A stretch of 64,000 nucleotides of DNA. It comes from an uncultured bacterium. Its GTDB lineage: Bacteria > Verrucomicrobiota > Lentisphaeria > Victivallales > Victivallaceae. Location: contig URVC01000012.1 of assembly GCA_900551245.1 (NCBI GenBank), positions 19,113-83,112 of the forward strand. The letters run 5' to 3'. This document shows, piece by piece, positions 33,777-41,978 of the stretch. The notes beneath the pieces were generated by a model, which was not told the origin of the DNA, ran no database searches, and was given only the letters and a program-made list of their open reading frames with translations. The number at the start of each line of letters is the position of its first letter. Positions within the stretch are counted from its first letter, which is position 1. The translations under genes were made by a program, and so were the position numbers.

Positions 33777-35482
33777 ACAGCGCATATCCGACCGTATTCA
33801 GCGTCTTTACCGGCAAATGCCGGGAGCTGGCCACCGACACCCGGGGGACGGCGCTGGCGATCACGCTCGCCTTCGTGATGCCGGTCTATCTGCTGGTGAT
33901 CGGAATCTACGGCATCGGCGAGGTGGTGCGCAACAAGATCGAACTGCAGAATGCGGCGGATGCGGCAGCTTATTCCGCTGCAGTGGTGCAGGCGGACTAC
34001 CTCAGCCGGATGGCGACCGTCAACAAGGCGATGGCATGGACCTATGTCGACCTGCAGAAACGCTCGCTCGACCTGGCGATGGACCTCTTCTGCAATTATA
34101 TCTTTATCCAGTTCCAGAAAGATCTCAACACGGCGCGACAGCGGAACACTCCGTGCCACATGCATATCCCGGGGCTCCATTACAATTGCGGTACCGACAT
34201 TCTGGTGAACAATTTAGTTCTGAAGATCGCCGGCACCGGAGCCGGGATTCCTGAACTGGCGAAAAAATTCAATGGTCAGTCACTCACTCAACGTTTTCTA
34301 CTGTTGCAAGCTTTCCATACCCTCAGCGCGCAGTTCAAGGGAAAAGGCTCCGTCACCAATACGCCGAAAGTGGCGGAATACAGTCTGAACATCACCAAGA
34401 TGATGGCAAAACTCAACAAACTGCGGCAGGAGTATCCGAAGATGCTCAAACAGACCGCGCAGCAGATCGCCATCGCCAACATGATGGAGTGCAAAGACGA
34501 CTATTTTGTCAACGTCTCCATGGGCAATACCGACACCGGGTTCCTCACGATGATGGGCACGGAGGAGAACGAGAAAACCTTCATCTCCTTTGCCGATCCC
34601 TCCTTGAAGGATTTCTCGCCGAAGAAGGTGTTCGGCCCGGGGACGGACGATTGGATCGTCCGCAAAACGATTCCCGGTTTCTGGCGCGTCTACAAGCAGA
34701 CGGAGACCCACCTGTATGCGAAATGGGACTGGTTCTGGACCCGCTGGGTCCATGTCAACCTGGGTGAAATCCAGTTGCACCTTCCGCCGATACTCGGCGG
34801 CGCCACCGGTCGGGGCCACCCGGAGTATCATGGATACGACAGCTTTTTCCCGCTGATTAAAAAGGATCTGCCGATCGGTCTGGCGGTGCCTCCGGCGATT
34901 CCGCTGACCTTGACGCCGCTGTTCTTCGGCAAGGCCGGTTCGATCACGGTGGCGATCGCCCGCAAGACGAGCAATCCGTTCTCGGTGTTCAGCTGGAGCG
35001 GCCGCTCGCTCACCGCGCCGTCGATCCTCTCGGCCTTCAATCCGAGCGTCGCGGGAGGGAACCGGCCGGAGTACATGTGCGCCATCGCCTCCGCCCGTGC
35101 CGGATACAAGCTCTACGAGAAGGACAAGCAGAAGAAGTTCAAAAGCGCCGACTACAACCTCGGCTACACCCTCTCCAGCGGTGAAAAGGAGTGGAATCTG
35201 GTGGAAACCGACTGGGACGGCGTCATGCTGCCGGTCAAAAACGCCTGGGATCTCTGTGCCGGCGCGGGCCAGCTTCAGGCGTTCACCATCGGCAGCGGCA
35301 ACATTCTCAAGGAGATCATGCTCGACAAAAAGAACTGGGTCGATGCGAAAGGGAAGAAGGTCGAAGAGAAGAACCTGCCCGACTGGGAGAAACTCAAGCC
35401 GCCCGCCGGCCTCATCACCGACAAGGAGGATAAGGACGGCAAACTCAAATGGGATAAACTCCGGGACTATCTGGCCCATTGA
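33773..35482 (+). CDS. TadG-like pilus assembly protein
   Basis: The 569-residue protein has the Tad/TadG N-terminal signature: DTRGTALAITLAFVMPVYLL, one membrane helix, then KIELQNAADAAAYSAAVVQA, which is typical of putative Flp-pilus assembly TadE/G-like proteins. The long remainder is extracytoplasmic and unrecognised; no von Willebrand domain could be placed by eye. It probably sits in the inner membrane and helps pilus assembly or anchoring. It follows TadE with a 4-base overlap and is followed 3 bases later by a second TadE-like gene. Confidence 0.78.
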   Translation: MNSAYPTVFSVFTGKCRELATDTRGTALAITLAFVMPVYLLVIGIYGIGEVVRNKIELQNAADAAAYSAAVVQADYLSRMATVNKAMAWTYVDLQKRSLDLAMDLFCNYIFIQFQKDLNTARQRNTPCHMHIPGLHYNCGTDILVNNLVLKIAGTGAGIPELAKKFNGQSLTQRFLLLQAFHTLSAQFKGKGSVTNTPKVAEYSLNITKMMAKLNKLRQEYPKMLKQTAQQIAIANMMECKDDYFVNVSMGNTDTGFLTMMGTEENEKTFISFADPSLKDFSPKKVFGPGTDDWIVRKTIPGFWRVYKQTETHLYAKWDWFWTRWVHVNLGEIQLHLPPILGGATGRGHPEYHGYDSFFPLIKKDLPIGLAVPPAIPLTLTPLFFGKAGSITVAIARKTSNPFSVFSWSGRSLTAPSILSAFNPSVAGGNRPEYMCAIASARAGYKLYEKDKQKKFKSADYNLGYTLSSGEKEWNLVETDWDGVMLPVKNAWDLCAGAGQLQAFTIGSGNILKEIMLDKKNWVDAKGKKVEEKNLPDWEKLKPPAGLITDKEDKDGKLKWDKLRDYLAH

Positions 35483-35485
35483 ACG

Positions 35486-36175
35486 ATGAAAAAACCATAT
35501 GAAAATCTGTTCCGTTCCCGCCGGGGCTCCGTGCTGATGGAGTTCGTCCTGGTTCTGCCGGTGTACATGGCGACATTGGGCGGCATCCTCTGGCTGGGGA
35601 TGAAATCCCTCGACGCGATCAACCTCCGCGCCGCGGACCACTGGGGGGTCTGGATGGCGGGCAATCGCTTTTCGACGCGGACGCCGGCGATTCTGGCGCT
35701 GCAGTCGATGTTTCCGCGCTCGACGATCATCACCACATCGCAGAAGCGCGCCCTGACCGGGGAACACTCCTATTTGCAGTTCATCGGCTCCAAAACCACG
35801 CTGATCGAAACCCGCCCCGGGTTTCTGGACAACTGGATCAACATGCCGTACACCATGTCGGGGGAATCCCAGCCGTTCTCGATTCCGGAGTTTCAGATCA
35901 CCTCCTCCCGTTACGGCAACGAATACACGCAGTGCATCGTCATGCGGAGCAAAGGCTCCAGCACCGCGAAACGGCACTGGGATCCCAGTCTCGTCGCCAA
36001 AAACAAGACCTGGAAGTTCGACGCGAAGGAGGACGAATATCCCAAGGAGTGGAAACTTGATCTGCTGAAGGACCCCAAGTACAGCGACGACACGAAAGAG
36101 CAGGAGAAGGAACCGGAGAAGATCAAATTCTACGAACGATTCCCCAAATACGAAGAGTGGAGCACGCCGAAGTGA
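35486..36175 (+). CDS. Second TadE/TadF-like pseudopilin
   Basis: The 229-residue protein begins with a basic leader and RRG/SVLMEFVLVLPVYMATLGGI: Gly at -1, Glu at +5, then a hydrophobic helix, as in TadE/TadF. The outside part is hydrophilic, ending in a Lys/Glu-rich tail. It would be the TadF partner of the TadE at 33099. The next gene starts with GTG overlapping its stop (GTGA). Confidence 0.78.
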   Translation: MKKPYENLFRSRRGSVLMEFVLVLPVYMATLGGILWLGMKSLDAINLRAADHWGVWMAGNRFSTRTPAILALQSMFPRSTIITTSQKRALTGEHSYLQFIGSKTTLIETRPGFLDNWINMPYTMSGESQPFSIPEFQITSSRYGNEYTQCIVMRSKGSSTAKRHWDPSLVAKNKTWKFDAKEDEYPKEWKLDLLKDPKYSDDTKEQEKEPEKIKFYERFPKYEEWSTPK

Positions 36176-36651
36176 AGAATCTCCCGCTTTTCACCGCCGT
36201 CTTTCTGCTGATCTTTCTCGGCGGACTCGGGATCGTGCTCTTGCAACAACCGGCCGGTACGGCGGAAACGAAGAAACGGCCGTCCGGCACGGCGACGGAG
36301 AGTTTCTCCCCTGCCGGGAGTTCTGCGGCGCCGATCGGACTGCCGCCATTGCCGCTGCCCCGGGGCGCGGAGGCGTGGCGCTGCCCGGAAAACAGCTGGG
36401 AATATACCGGCGAAATTCCCGCCAACTTCGTTTCGGCGCGCGGGCAGCTCAGCTCCTGGTTTCAAAACCTCTCCTGGCGCCCGGAAAAACAGATCACGCT
36501 GGATGCCAGTCTGAAGCCGCAGATTCTGCTGACCTTCACCCGTCAGGAGTATGAACTGACCCTGCTGTTGTGGAAAATCAAAACGAACCTCACCGGATTT
36601 TCCTACCGGCGGGATAAAAAATCTGATTTCAAAGGAGAGATCATCCAATGA
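36172..36651 (+). CDS. Single-pass membrane protein of the Tad operon, unknown
   Basis: From GTG 36172 this is 159 residues: one N-terminal membrane helix (LFTAVFLLIFLGGLGIVLL, about 5-24), a Pro/Ser-rich linker, and an outside domain of about 95 residues ending FSYRRDKKSDFKGEIIQ. No family recognised. Overlaps on both sides (GTGA and ATGA) make it part of the pilus operon; by position it could be a pilotin or a minor envelope component, but that is only inference. Confidence 0.65.
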   Translation: MKNLPLFTAVFLLIFLGGLGIVLLQQPAGTAETKKRPSGTATESFSPAGSSAAPIGLPPLPLPRGAEAWRCPENSWEYTGEIPANFVSARGQLSSWFQNLSWRPEKQITLDASLKPQILLTFTRQEYELTLLLWKIKTNLTGFSYRRDKKSDFKGEIIQ

Positions 36652-37721
36652 ATGACAACGCATCGTTTCTGGTTCTGTTTCTCGCGCCGGTCAAGGAGTA
36701 TCTGGCCGATGACAAGGTGTCGGAAATTCTGATCAACGGCCCCTCGCAGATCTACATCGAGCGAAGCGGCAAGCTGGAGGAGACCGGCGCCAGCTTCGCC
36801 AGCGAGGCTCAGCTCAAAGCCGCCGCGGTCAACATCGCCAAATCGGTCGACCGGCAGCTCGACGAGATGCATCCAGACCTGGATGCGCGGTTGCCGGACG
36901 GCTCCCGGGTACACGCCACCATTCCGCCGATCAGCCGGTGCGGCACGATCCTCTCCATCCGCAAATTCAAGAAGGAGATGCTCACGATGGAGAAGCTCGA
37001 GGAGTACGGCAGCGTTCCGCCGGACGGCGTTCTTCTGCTGAACGCGATCGTGAAGCTGCGGAAAAACGTGATCGTCTCCGGCGGAACTTCGTCGGGCAAA
37101 ACCTCGGTGCTCAACGCCTTGAGCGGGCTCATCCCGGCCAAGGACCGCATCCTCGTGCTGGAGGATGCGAGTGAACTTCAGCTCCAGCAGAAGCACTGCG
37201 TCTACTTCGAAACCCGCAAGCCGGATAAAAACGGTCAGGGCGAGTTCTCGATCCGCGACCTGGTGATCGCCTCGCTGCGGCTCAGGCCGGACCGGCTGGT
37301 CATCGGCGAAATCCGCGGCGGCGAAGCGCTCGATCTGCTGCAGGCGATGAACACCGGCCACTCCGGTTCGATGTCGACCATCCACGCGAACAGTCCGATC
37401 GACGCGCTGAGCCGCATGGAGACCTGCGCACTCATGAGCGGCGTCAATCTGCCGCTCTCCGCCATCCGGATGCAGGTGGCTTCCGCGATCAACTGCATCG
37501 TCCACACGATGCGCCTGCCGGACGGCTCCCGGAAAATTGTCGAAATCGCGGAGGTGCTCCCGCTGGAAAACGGCGAATACCGCCTCCGCACCCTGCTGGA
37601 GTGGAAAACCGAATCCGTCGCGCCGGACGGGACGGTATCCGGGCGCTTTCTCCTCGGAGAAGCGCCGACCTTCCGGGATGCCGCCGCGCTCACGCATCTG
37701 GAGCTGCCCGTCTACGCATGA
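36648..37721 (+). CDS. CpaF/TadA-type secretion ATPase, short form
   Basis: The 357-residue ATPase belongs to the type II/IV secretion superfamily. The N-terminal segment VSEILINGPSQIYIERSGKL is the CpaF 'EIMINGP..v~vE' motif. Walker A is GGTSSGKT (145-152), the Asp box follows, and RPDRLVIGEIRGGEALDLLQAMNTGHSGSMSTIHANSP is the Walker B/His box region (too long to be coincidence). It is the second such ATPase in the locus and lacks the long N terminus and the FHA domain of the one at 45288. It could power pilus retraction or act as an alternative motor. The last 4 bases overlap the kinase gene. Confidence 0.88.
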   Translation: MNDNASFLVLFLAPVKEYLADDKVSEILINGPSQIYIERSGKLEETGASFASEAQLKAAAVNIAKSVDRQLDEMHPDLDARLPDGSRVHATIPPISRCGTILSIRKFKKEMLTMEKLEEYGSVPPDGVLLLNAIVKLRKNVIVSGGTSSGKTSVLNALSGLIPAKDRILVLEDASELQLQQKHCVYFETRKPDKNGQGEFSIRDLVIASLRLRPDRLVIGEIRGGEALDLLQAMNTGHSGSMSTIHANSPIDALSRMETCALMSGVNLPLSAIRMQVASAINCIVHTMRLPDGSRKIVEIAEVLPLENGEYRLRTLLEWKTESVAPDGTVSGRFLLGEAPTFRDAAALTHLELPVYA

Positions 37722-38563
37722 ACGCCGCCGAGAACAGCTCCTACTTCTTCGCCGGGGAACAGATCGCCGGTTTTCAGCTGATCCATCCGCTGCGAATCCG
37801 GACGCTTTCGGAGAGCTGGTACGCCGTGAGACGGCGTGACGGCTCGCCGGCGGCCATCAAATTCCTGCGGCGGGAACATCCGCGGATTCCCCAGTTTTAC
37901 GACATGGCGGATTTTCTGATGCGACACCGCTCCCCCTTCCTGATCGCGGTGCTCGAATGTGCGGAAACCGCACAGCAGATGCCGTACGCGGCCATGGAGT
38001 ACGCCACCGGCGGCACCCTGCGTCAGCGGCTCGGCAAAGGCCGCATCCTGCCGCTTGCCGAAGCGGTTCGTCTGCTGCGGAGCATGCTGCTCGCGCTGGA
38101 TGTACTGCACCGCGGCGGCATCGTCCACCGCGACGTCAAGCCGGAAAACATCTGGTTCGCGGCGGACGGCGCCCCCCGGCTGGGAGATTTCGGGCTGGCG
38201 AAACTCCCGAACTTCCCCGAGGAATCGGGCAAGGTCTTCGGCACCGCCGCCTACATGTCTCCGGAACAGGCGCAGGACTCCACCACCGTCGACTGCCGGA
38301 GCGATCTCTACAGCCTGGCGCTGGTGCTCTTCGAAGCGCTGACCGGGAAACGGTTCCGGCCGAAAAACAGCTTCCCCGACACGCTGAAACAGATCCTCTC
38401 CGACCGCTCGGAGCCGCCGGTCGAACTTCTGCGCGAAGCGGCGACGGAGAAACTCGCCCTGCTGCTCGGGCGGATGATGGAGTATTCCGCCGCTCTCCGC
38501 CCCCGGAGCGCGGCGGAGGCGCTTGCCGAACTGGACGCCATGTCACTGCCCGTCGGGGAGTGA
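37718..38563 (+). CDS. Soluble Ser/Thr protein kinase of the Tad locus
   Basis: The 281-residue kinase has no membrane helix. It has Lys48 in AAIKFLRRE, HRDVKPENI (Asp139 catalytic), DFGLAK (157-162), GTAAYMSPEQAQ as activation-segment end, and DLYSLALVLFEALTG. The Gly-rich loop is poor (IRTLSESWYAV, no GxGxxG). It lies last in the + Tad operon, overlapping the ATPase gene by 4 bases, and 980 bases from convergent genes for FHA proteins. FHA domains bind phospho-threonine, so the obvious targets are those proteins or the ATPases. Its 3' end overlaps the convergent peptidase-like gene by 21 bases. Confidence 0.88.
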   Translation: MNAAENSSYFFAGEQIAGFQLIHPLRIRTLSESWYAVRRRDGSPAAIKFLRREHPRIPQFYDMADFLMRHRSPFLIAVLECAETAQQMPYAAMEYATGGTLRQRLGKGRILPLAEAVRLLRSMLLALDVLHRGGIVHRDVKPENIWFAADGAPRLGDFGLAKLPNFPEESGKVFGTAAYMSPEQAQDSTTVDCRSDLYSLALVLFEALTGKRFRPKNSFPDTLKQILSDRSEPPVELLREAATEKLALLLGRMMEYSAALRPRSAAEALAELDAMSLPVGE

Positions 38564-39418
38564 CGCGCCGGAGAATCTCTCCCGGAACATCCGCCAGCGG
38601 AAGGTGCTTTGCCAGGCGGCGGGAATCTCGTTCGCCGGCGTCGCCGCCAGCCCGGCAATCTCCCGGTCGGAAAGCCGCAGAAGAACCGGCAGCGGCTCCA
38701 GACCAGCCCGGCGAAGCACTCGCTCCGCCCGGCGAAGCCGCCTGGCCAGAATCAGCTCCCGCAACACGACCGCCAGCGGCAGCAGCAGCGGAACAGCGCA
38801 TCCCGGCAGCTCCGCCGCCGCCAGCACCGGAACCGCCGCAATGCCGCCGAACAGCAGAGCCGGCAGATACCATCGGCGAAACAGATTCCCGACCATCCGG
38901 CGGAACCGGGAACCGCTCATCCGGCAGGGGAAGAACTCCTCGTAAGCCGACGTGGGGAATGCACAGCGCACCGCATGGACCAGTTCATGCGCCATGGTTT
39001 CGGCGGCGCCGTATCCCCGGCGGACCTTCCGGCGGCGGAATCCGCCGTGCAGGAAGAGCAGCGGCAACCGCCGATCGACCTCCAGCAGGATTCCGACCGA
39101 AAAAAATCCCGTCTGCCGGGTGGAGTACCAGGCGGGGATCCATCCGGCGCGGAAGCGGTATTTCGCCCAGGTGAGCTGGTCCGCTTCGCGGCGCAGCTCA
39201 CCGGAAACCGGTGGAGCCTGCCCGATCAGCTCCTGCAGTTCGGAGGAGCCGTTCCGGATGGCTTCCAGCTCCTGAAACATGGCGGCGAGCCGCGACCGGA
39301 ACTGCTCCAGCGTCTCCTCCGGAGCGGGGAAGAGCCCGCAGGAATCGAGTTCCGCCAGCACGGCGGGAAACTCTTCCGGCCGGAGGTCACGCACCTTGTT
39401 CCAGACGTCCGGAGTCAT
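38543..39418 (-). CDS. HExxH membrane protein, putative zinc peptidase, end of the - Tad operon
   Basis: The 291-residue protein contains AAETMAHELVHAVRCAF with the zinc motif HELVH at 144-148 and a Glu pair (SAYEEFF) about 13 residues on that could give the third ligand. Two hydrophobic helices follow (about 184-223), so the catalytic part and C terminus are probably cytoplasmic. I do not recognise a named family. It lies 3 bases after the EY-motif pilin-like gene and so is part of the Tad transcript. It may process or clear pilus proteins. Confidence 0.6.
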   Translation of the reverse strand: MTPDVWNKVRDLRPEEFPAVLAELDSCGLFPAPEETLEQFRSRLAAMFQELEAIRNGSSELQELIGQAPPVSGELRREADQLTWAKYRFRAGWIPAWYSTRQTGFFSVGILLEVDRRLPLLFLHGGFRRRKVRRGYGAAETMAHELVHAVRCAFPTSAYEEFFPCRMSGSRFRRMVGNLFRRWYLPALLFGGIAAVPVLAAAELPGCAVPLLLPLAVVLRELILARRLRRAERVLRRAGLEPLPVLLRLSDREIAGLAATPANEIPAAWQSTFRWRMFRERFSGASLPDGQ

Positions 39419-39421
39419 CGC

Positions 39422-39622
39422 TCAGGGAATCGGCAAAGACAGGATGGTGACAATCCGCTGGTACAGCGCGACAATTCCCTTCCCGACCGGCCCGAACGAG
39501 CCGCCGGAAAGCGAATAGACCGAAGCGGATGCGGCAAAGACCAGCGGCAGAATCGAGCAGACCAGAAGCGTGTACTCCAGAAGGACGCTCCGCTTTCTGG
39601 TAATTTGCCGCGGTCTACTCAT
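39422..39622 (-). CDS. Small EY-motif pilin-like protein
   Basis: From ATG 39622 this is 66 residues: basic leader MSRPRQITRKR, then SVLLEY (Glu at +5 after an Arg at -1), a hydrophobic helix (TLLVCSILPLVFAASASVYSL) and a short tail. This is the layout of Flp-class prepilins, so it is likely a minor pilin processed by the same peptidase. A longer frame from 39688 is rejected because it would run deep into the end of the FHA gene without a ribosome site. It overlaps that gene by 8 bases. Confidence 0.65.
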   Translation of the reverse strand: MSRPRQITRKRSVLLEYTLLVCSILPLVFAASASVYSLSGGSFGPVGKGIVALYQRIVTILSLPIP

Positions 39623-41978
39623 TTTTCTGGCTCCAGATCCAGTTGAACACCGGGTCGCCCGGAATGCCGTCGGCGAGGATCTCCGCACCGATCCGGGCGG
39701 CCGCCTGCGGCTTCAGCGGGTCATACCCCGCCAGCCGATCCTGCTGCACCTTGCGGAACTTCTTCCAGGCGGCGGCATAGCGCTGCATTTCCTCCCGCGG
39801 AACCGTCGACGCCGGCGAGAAGTAGAAAAAGGCCGCTTTTGCAATAAAGTAGTTGCGCGTTCCCGGCGCCGCCTCCGCCATCCGGTTGAACATGGCGAGC
39901 ATGTCGGCACGCCGTTTCAGCAGTGCATCGCAATACTGTTTGAGTTTTTTCGCCTCGCCATCGCGGATCATCCACTGATTCTCCGGGAGCGAGAGCCAGA
40001 GCGCGGTCTCCTCCACCGCCCGGTAGAGCGCGGCAAGAGCGATGCAGTCCGGATAGAAATCCAGACTGGAAATGATGTCGCCGGAGTACATATTGGTCGG
40101 CAGCACCGACGACTGCTGAATCACGTCGTAGAAAAAGCGGATGCCGAACATCCGGTCATACGCATCGACCGGCGTCTTCCGGCGCGCATTCGGCATTTTC
40201 CCTTTGAGGCAGTCGAGCCGCAGCGCTTTTTCCACCATCTCCGCCGAACCGAACTGCTCCACAATCGCGGGAATCTTTCCCGGCTGCAGACCGACGTTTT
40301 TCAGCTTGCTCAGCAGATACTTCATATCCTCGGCGTTGCGGAGCAGCGCCTCCTGCCGCTCCACCAGCTGATTGCGCTTCTCCATCGCCTGCGAACTGAT
40401 CATGCAGTCGTCCTGCGAAACAAACGCAATCTCCCGCTGAATTTTGTCGAACTGCATCGCACCGAGAGCGGCCTGATTTGCCGCCACCATGTTCTGATTC
40501 CTCTCCAGCCGCCCCAGAAGTTCGGCCAGATCCTGCGCCCGCACCCGGACACTGCCGGACGACGCGGAGCCAAACTGCTTCATCGCCGCGACGAGCGCTT
40601 TGAAATCGGTCGACTCCTCGCCCAGCTGCTTCAATGCCGCCTGCATTTTCGCCCAGATCGCGCAGTTGTTCTCCAGCTCCGCAACCAGCCTGCCGATCTC
40701 CTTGCGAAGCGGCTGCAGCCACTCCGCCTCTTTCTGCGGTCCGACGGCGAGGAGCGGGTTCTGCTTCACTTCGGCAAGCACTTTCACCTGAAGCGACGGC
40801 TCCGAATCCATCGACGAGAGCAGGGAACGCAGTTTGAACTGCAGATCCAACAGCGCCTTGGCGTGACGCACCACCGCCATGCGTTCGTCGACGGTGGCAT
40901 CCTCCCAGTTCCAGGCGAAGCGGTTGTCGATCTCCAGGCGACCGAAACATTCGGCGGCATCCTCCCAGTCCGAATCGTTCAGATGCCGTTGAAACTCCTT
41001 CCACGAAGCGAGCGTCTTCTCGTAGCGGGCGATGTTCTTCAGGTGTTCGAGATGATACTTTTCATACTTCTGATAGTCCCGGGATTCCGGCATGCGGTCG
41101 AGCATGCGCCGCGCCGCGGCAAAATCCGCACGGCGGATGTAATACTCCGCGGCGTTCAGCACCTGCCCCGCCTGCGGCGTCATCGCGTAAAACAATCCGA
41201 AAAAGGCGAGGATCACCAGAACGGTCCCCCCCATGATCAGAATCTTCCGCCCGATCTGCGAACGGGTGTGCGGCACGTTGCGGTCCAGAAACCTCAGGTC
41301 GGTAAAGGCGACGGAGATCTCGTCGGAATCCATCAGCATCCGTTCCTGCCGCCCCAGTTTGGAGCCGTTGACAAAGGTGCCGTTGAGGCTGTTGAGATCG
41401 CGGATCCACGACTCCCCGTTCTCCGCGATGCGGATTTCCGCATGGAAACGGGAGACGACATCCTCGGCGATAACGATATCGTTCTCCGGGTCGGACCCGA
41501 TCCGGATCAGCGCCTTCTCCAGCCGGACCAGCTCGCCCGCGCGGGGACCGTTCAGGAATTCCAGCCGGTGCACATCGCAGGGGCGCGCCTCGTGCAGTTC
41601 CGCCGGCTTGACGAAGAGTTCGCAATCGCCGATCGCCACCCGGTCGTTCCCCTTGAGCACACAACTGGAAACCGCCTTGCCGCGGTAATGGATGCTCTGC
41701 CCGCTGCAGGCCTGAAGCCGCATCTCCCGGCTGCCTAGCCGCAGTTCCGCCTGATAGTCCGCGCAGACACGATCCTGCGGCGGAACGACCCAGTCATTGT
41801 CCGCGGCGCGGCCGATCCGGACGACGCTGCCCAGAGAATCGGTCTTCACCGAATTGAGCAGTCTGCCCCGGCAGCGAAACTCCAGAAGACGCACATAGGT
41901 GCGTTTCCCGCTCTTCTTCTCCGGAGGCGGCTCCGCGGCACCGGCCGCCTTCCGGCGTCTCTGAAACAGTTTGATCAT
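39615..41978 (-). CDS. Membrane protein with two FHA domains (Tad locus)
   Basis: The 787-residue protein has a degenerate FHA domain (about 30-125, RIGRAADNDWVV but no clear S-x-x-H). A better one follows (about 135-230) with IGSDPENDIVI, VSRFHAE and LNSLNGTFVNG. A membrane helix comes next (246-266), then about 500 mostly helical residues. FHA domains bind phospho-threonine peptides in the cytoplasm, so the helical part would be outside the inner membrane. It lies between the second FHA gene and the small pilin-like gene, all overlapping by 4-8 bases. Its closeness to a kinase gene supports phospho-dependent docking. The helical part is unrecognised. Confidence 0.8.
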   Translation of the reverse strand: MIKLFQRRRKAAGAAEPPPEKKSGKRTYVRLLEFRCRGRLLNSVKTDSLGSVVRIGRAADNDWVVPPQDRVCADYQAELRLGSREMRLQACSGQSIHYRGKAVSSCVLKGNDRVAIGDCELFVKPAELHEARPCDVHRLEFLNGPRAGELVRLEKALIRIGSDPENDIVIAEDVVSRFHAEIRIAENGESWIRDLNSLNGTFVNGSKLGRQERMLMDSDEISVAFTDLRFLDRNVPHTRSQIGRKILIMGGTVLVILAFFGLFYAMTPQAGQVLNAAEYYIRRADFAAARRMLDRMPESRDYQKYEKYHLEHLKNIARYEKTLASWKEFQRHLNDSDWEDAAECFGRLEIDNRFAWNWEDATVDERMAVVRHAKALLDLQFKLRSLLSSMDSEPSLQVKVLAEVKQNPLLAVGPQKEAEWLQPLRKEIGRLVAELENNCAIWAKMQAALKQLGEESTDFKALVAAMKQFGSASSGSVRVRAQDLAELLGRLERNQNMVAANQAALGAMQFDKIQREIAFVSQDDCMISSQAMEKRNQLVERQEALLRNAEDMKYLLSKLKNVGLQPGKIPAIVEQFGSAEMVEKALRLDCLKGKMPNARRKTPVDAYDRMFGIRFFYDVIQQSSVLPTNMYSGDIISSLDFYPDCIALAALYRAVEETALWLSLPENQWMIRDGEAKKLKQYCDALLKRRADMLAMFNRMAEAAPGTRNYFIAKAAFFYFSPASTVPREEMQRYAAAWKKFRKVQQDRLAGYDPLKPQAAARIGAEILADGIPGDPVFNWIWSQKNE

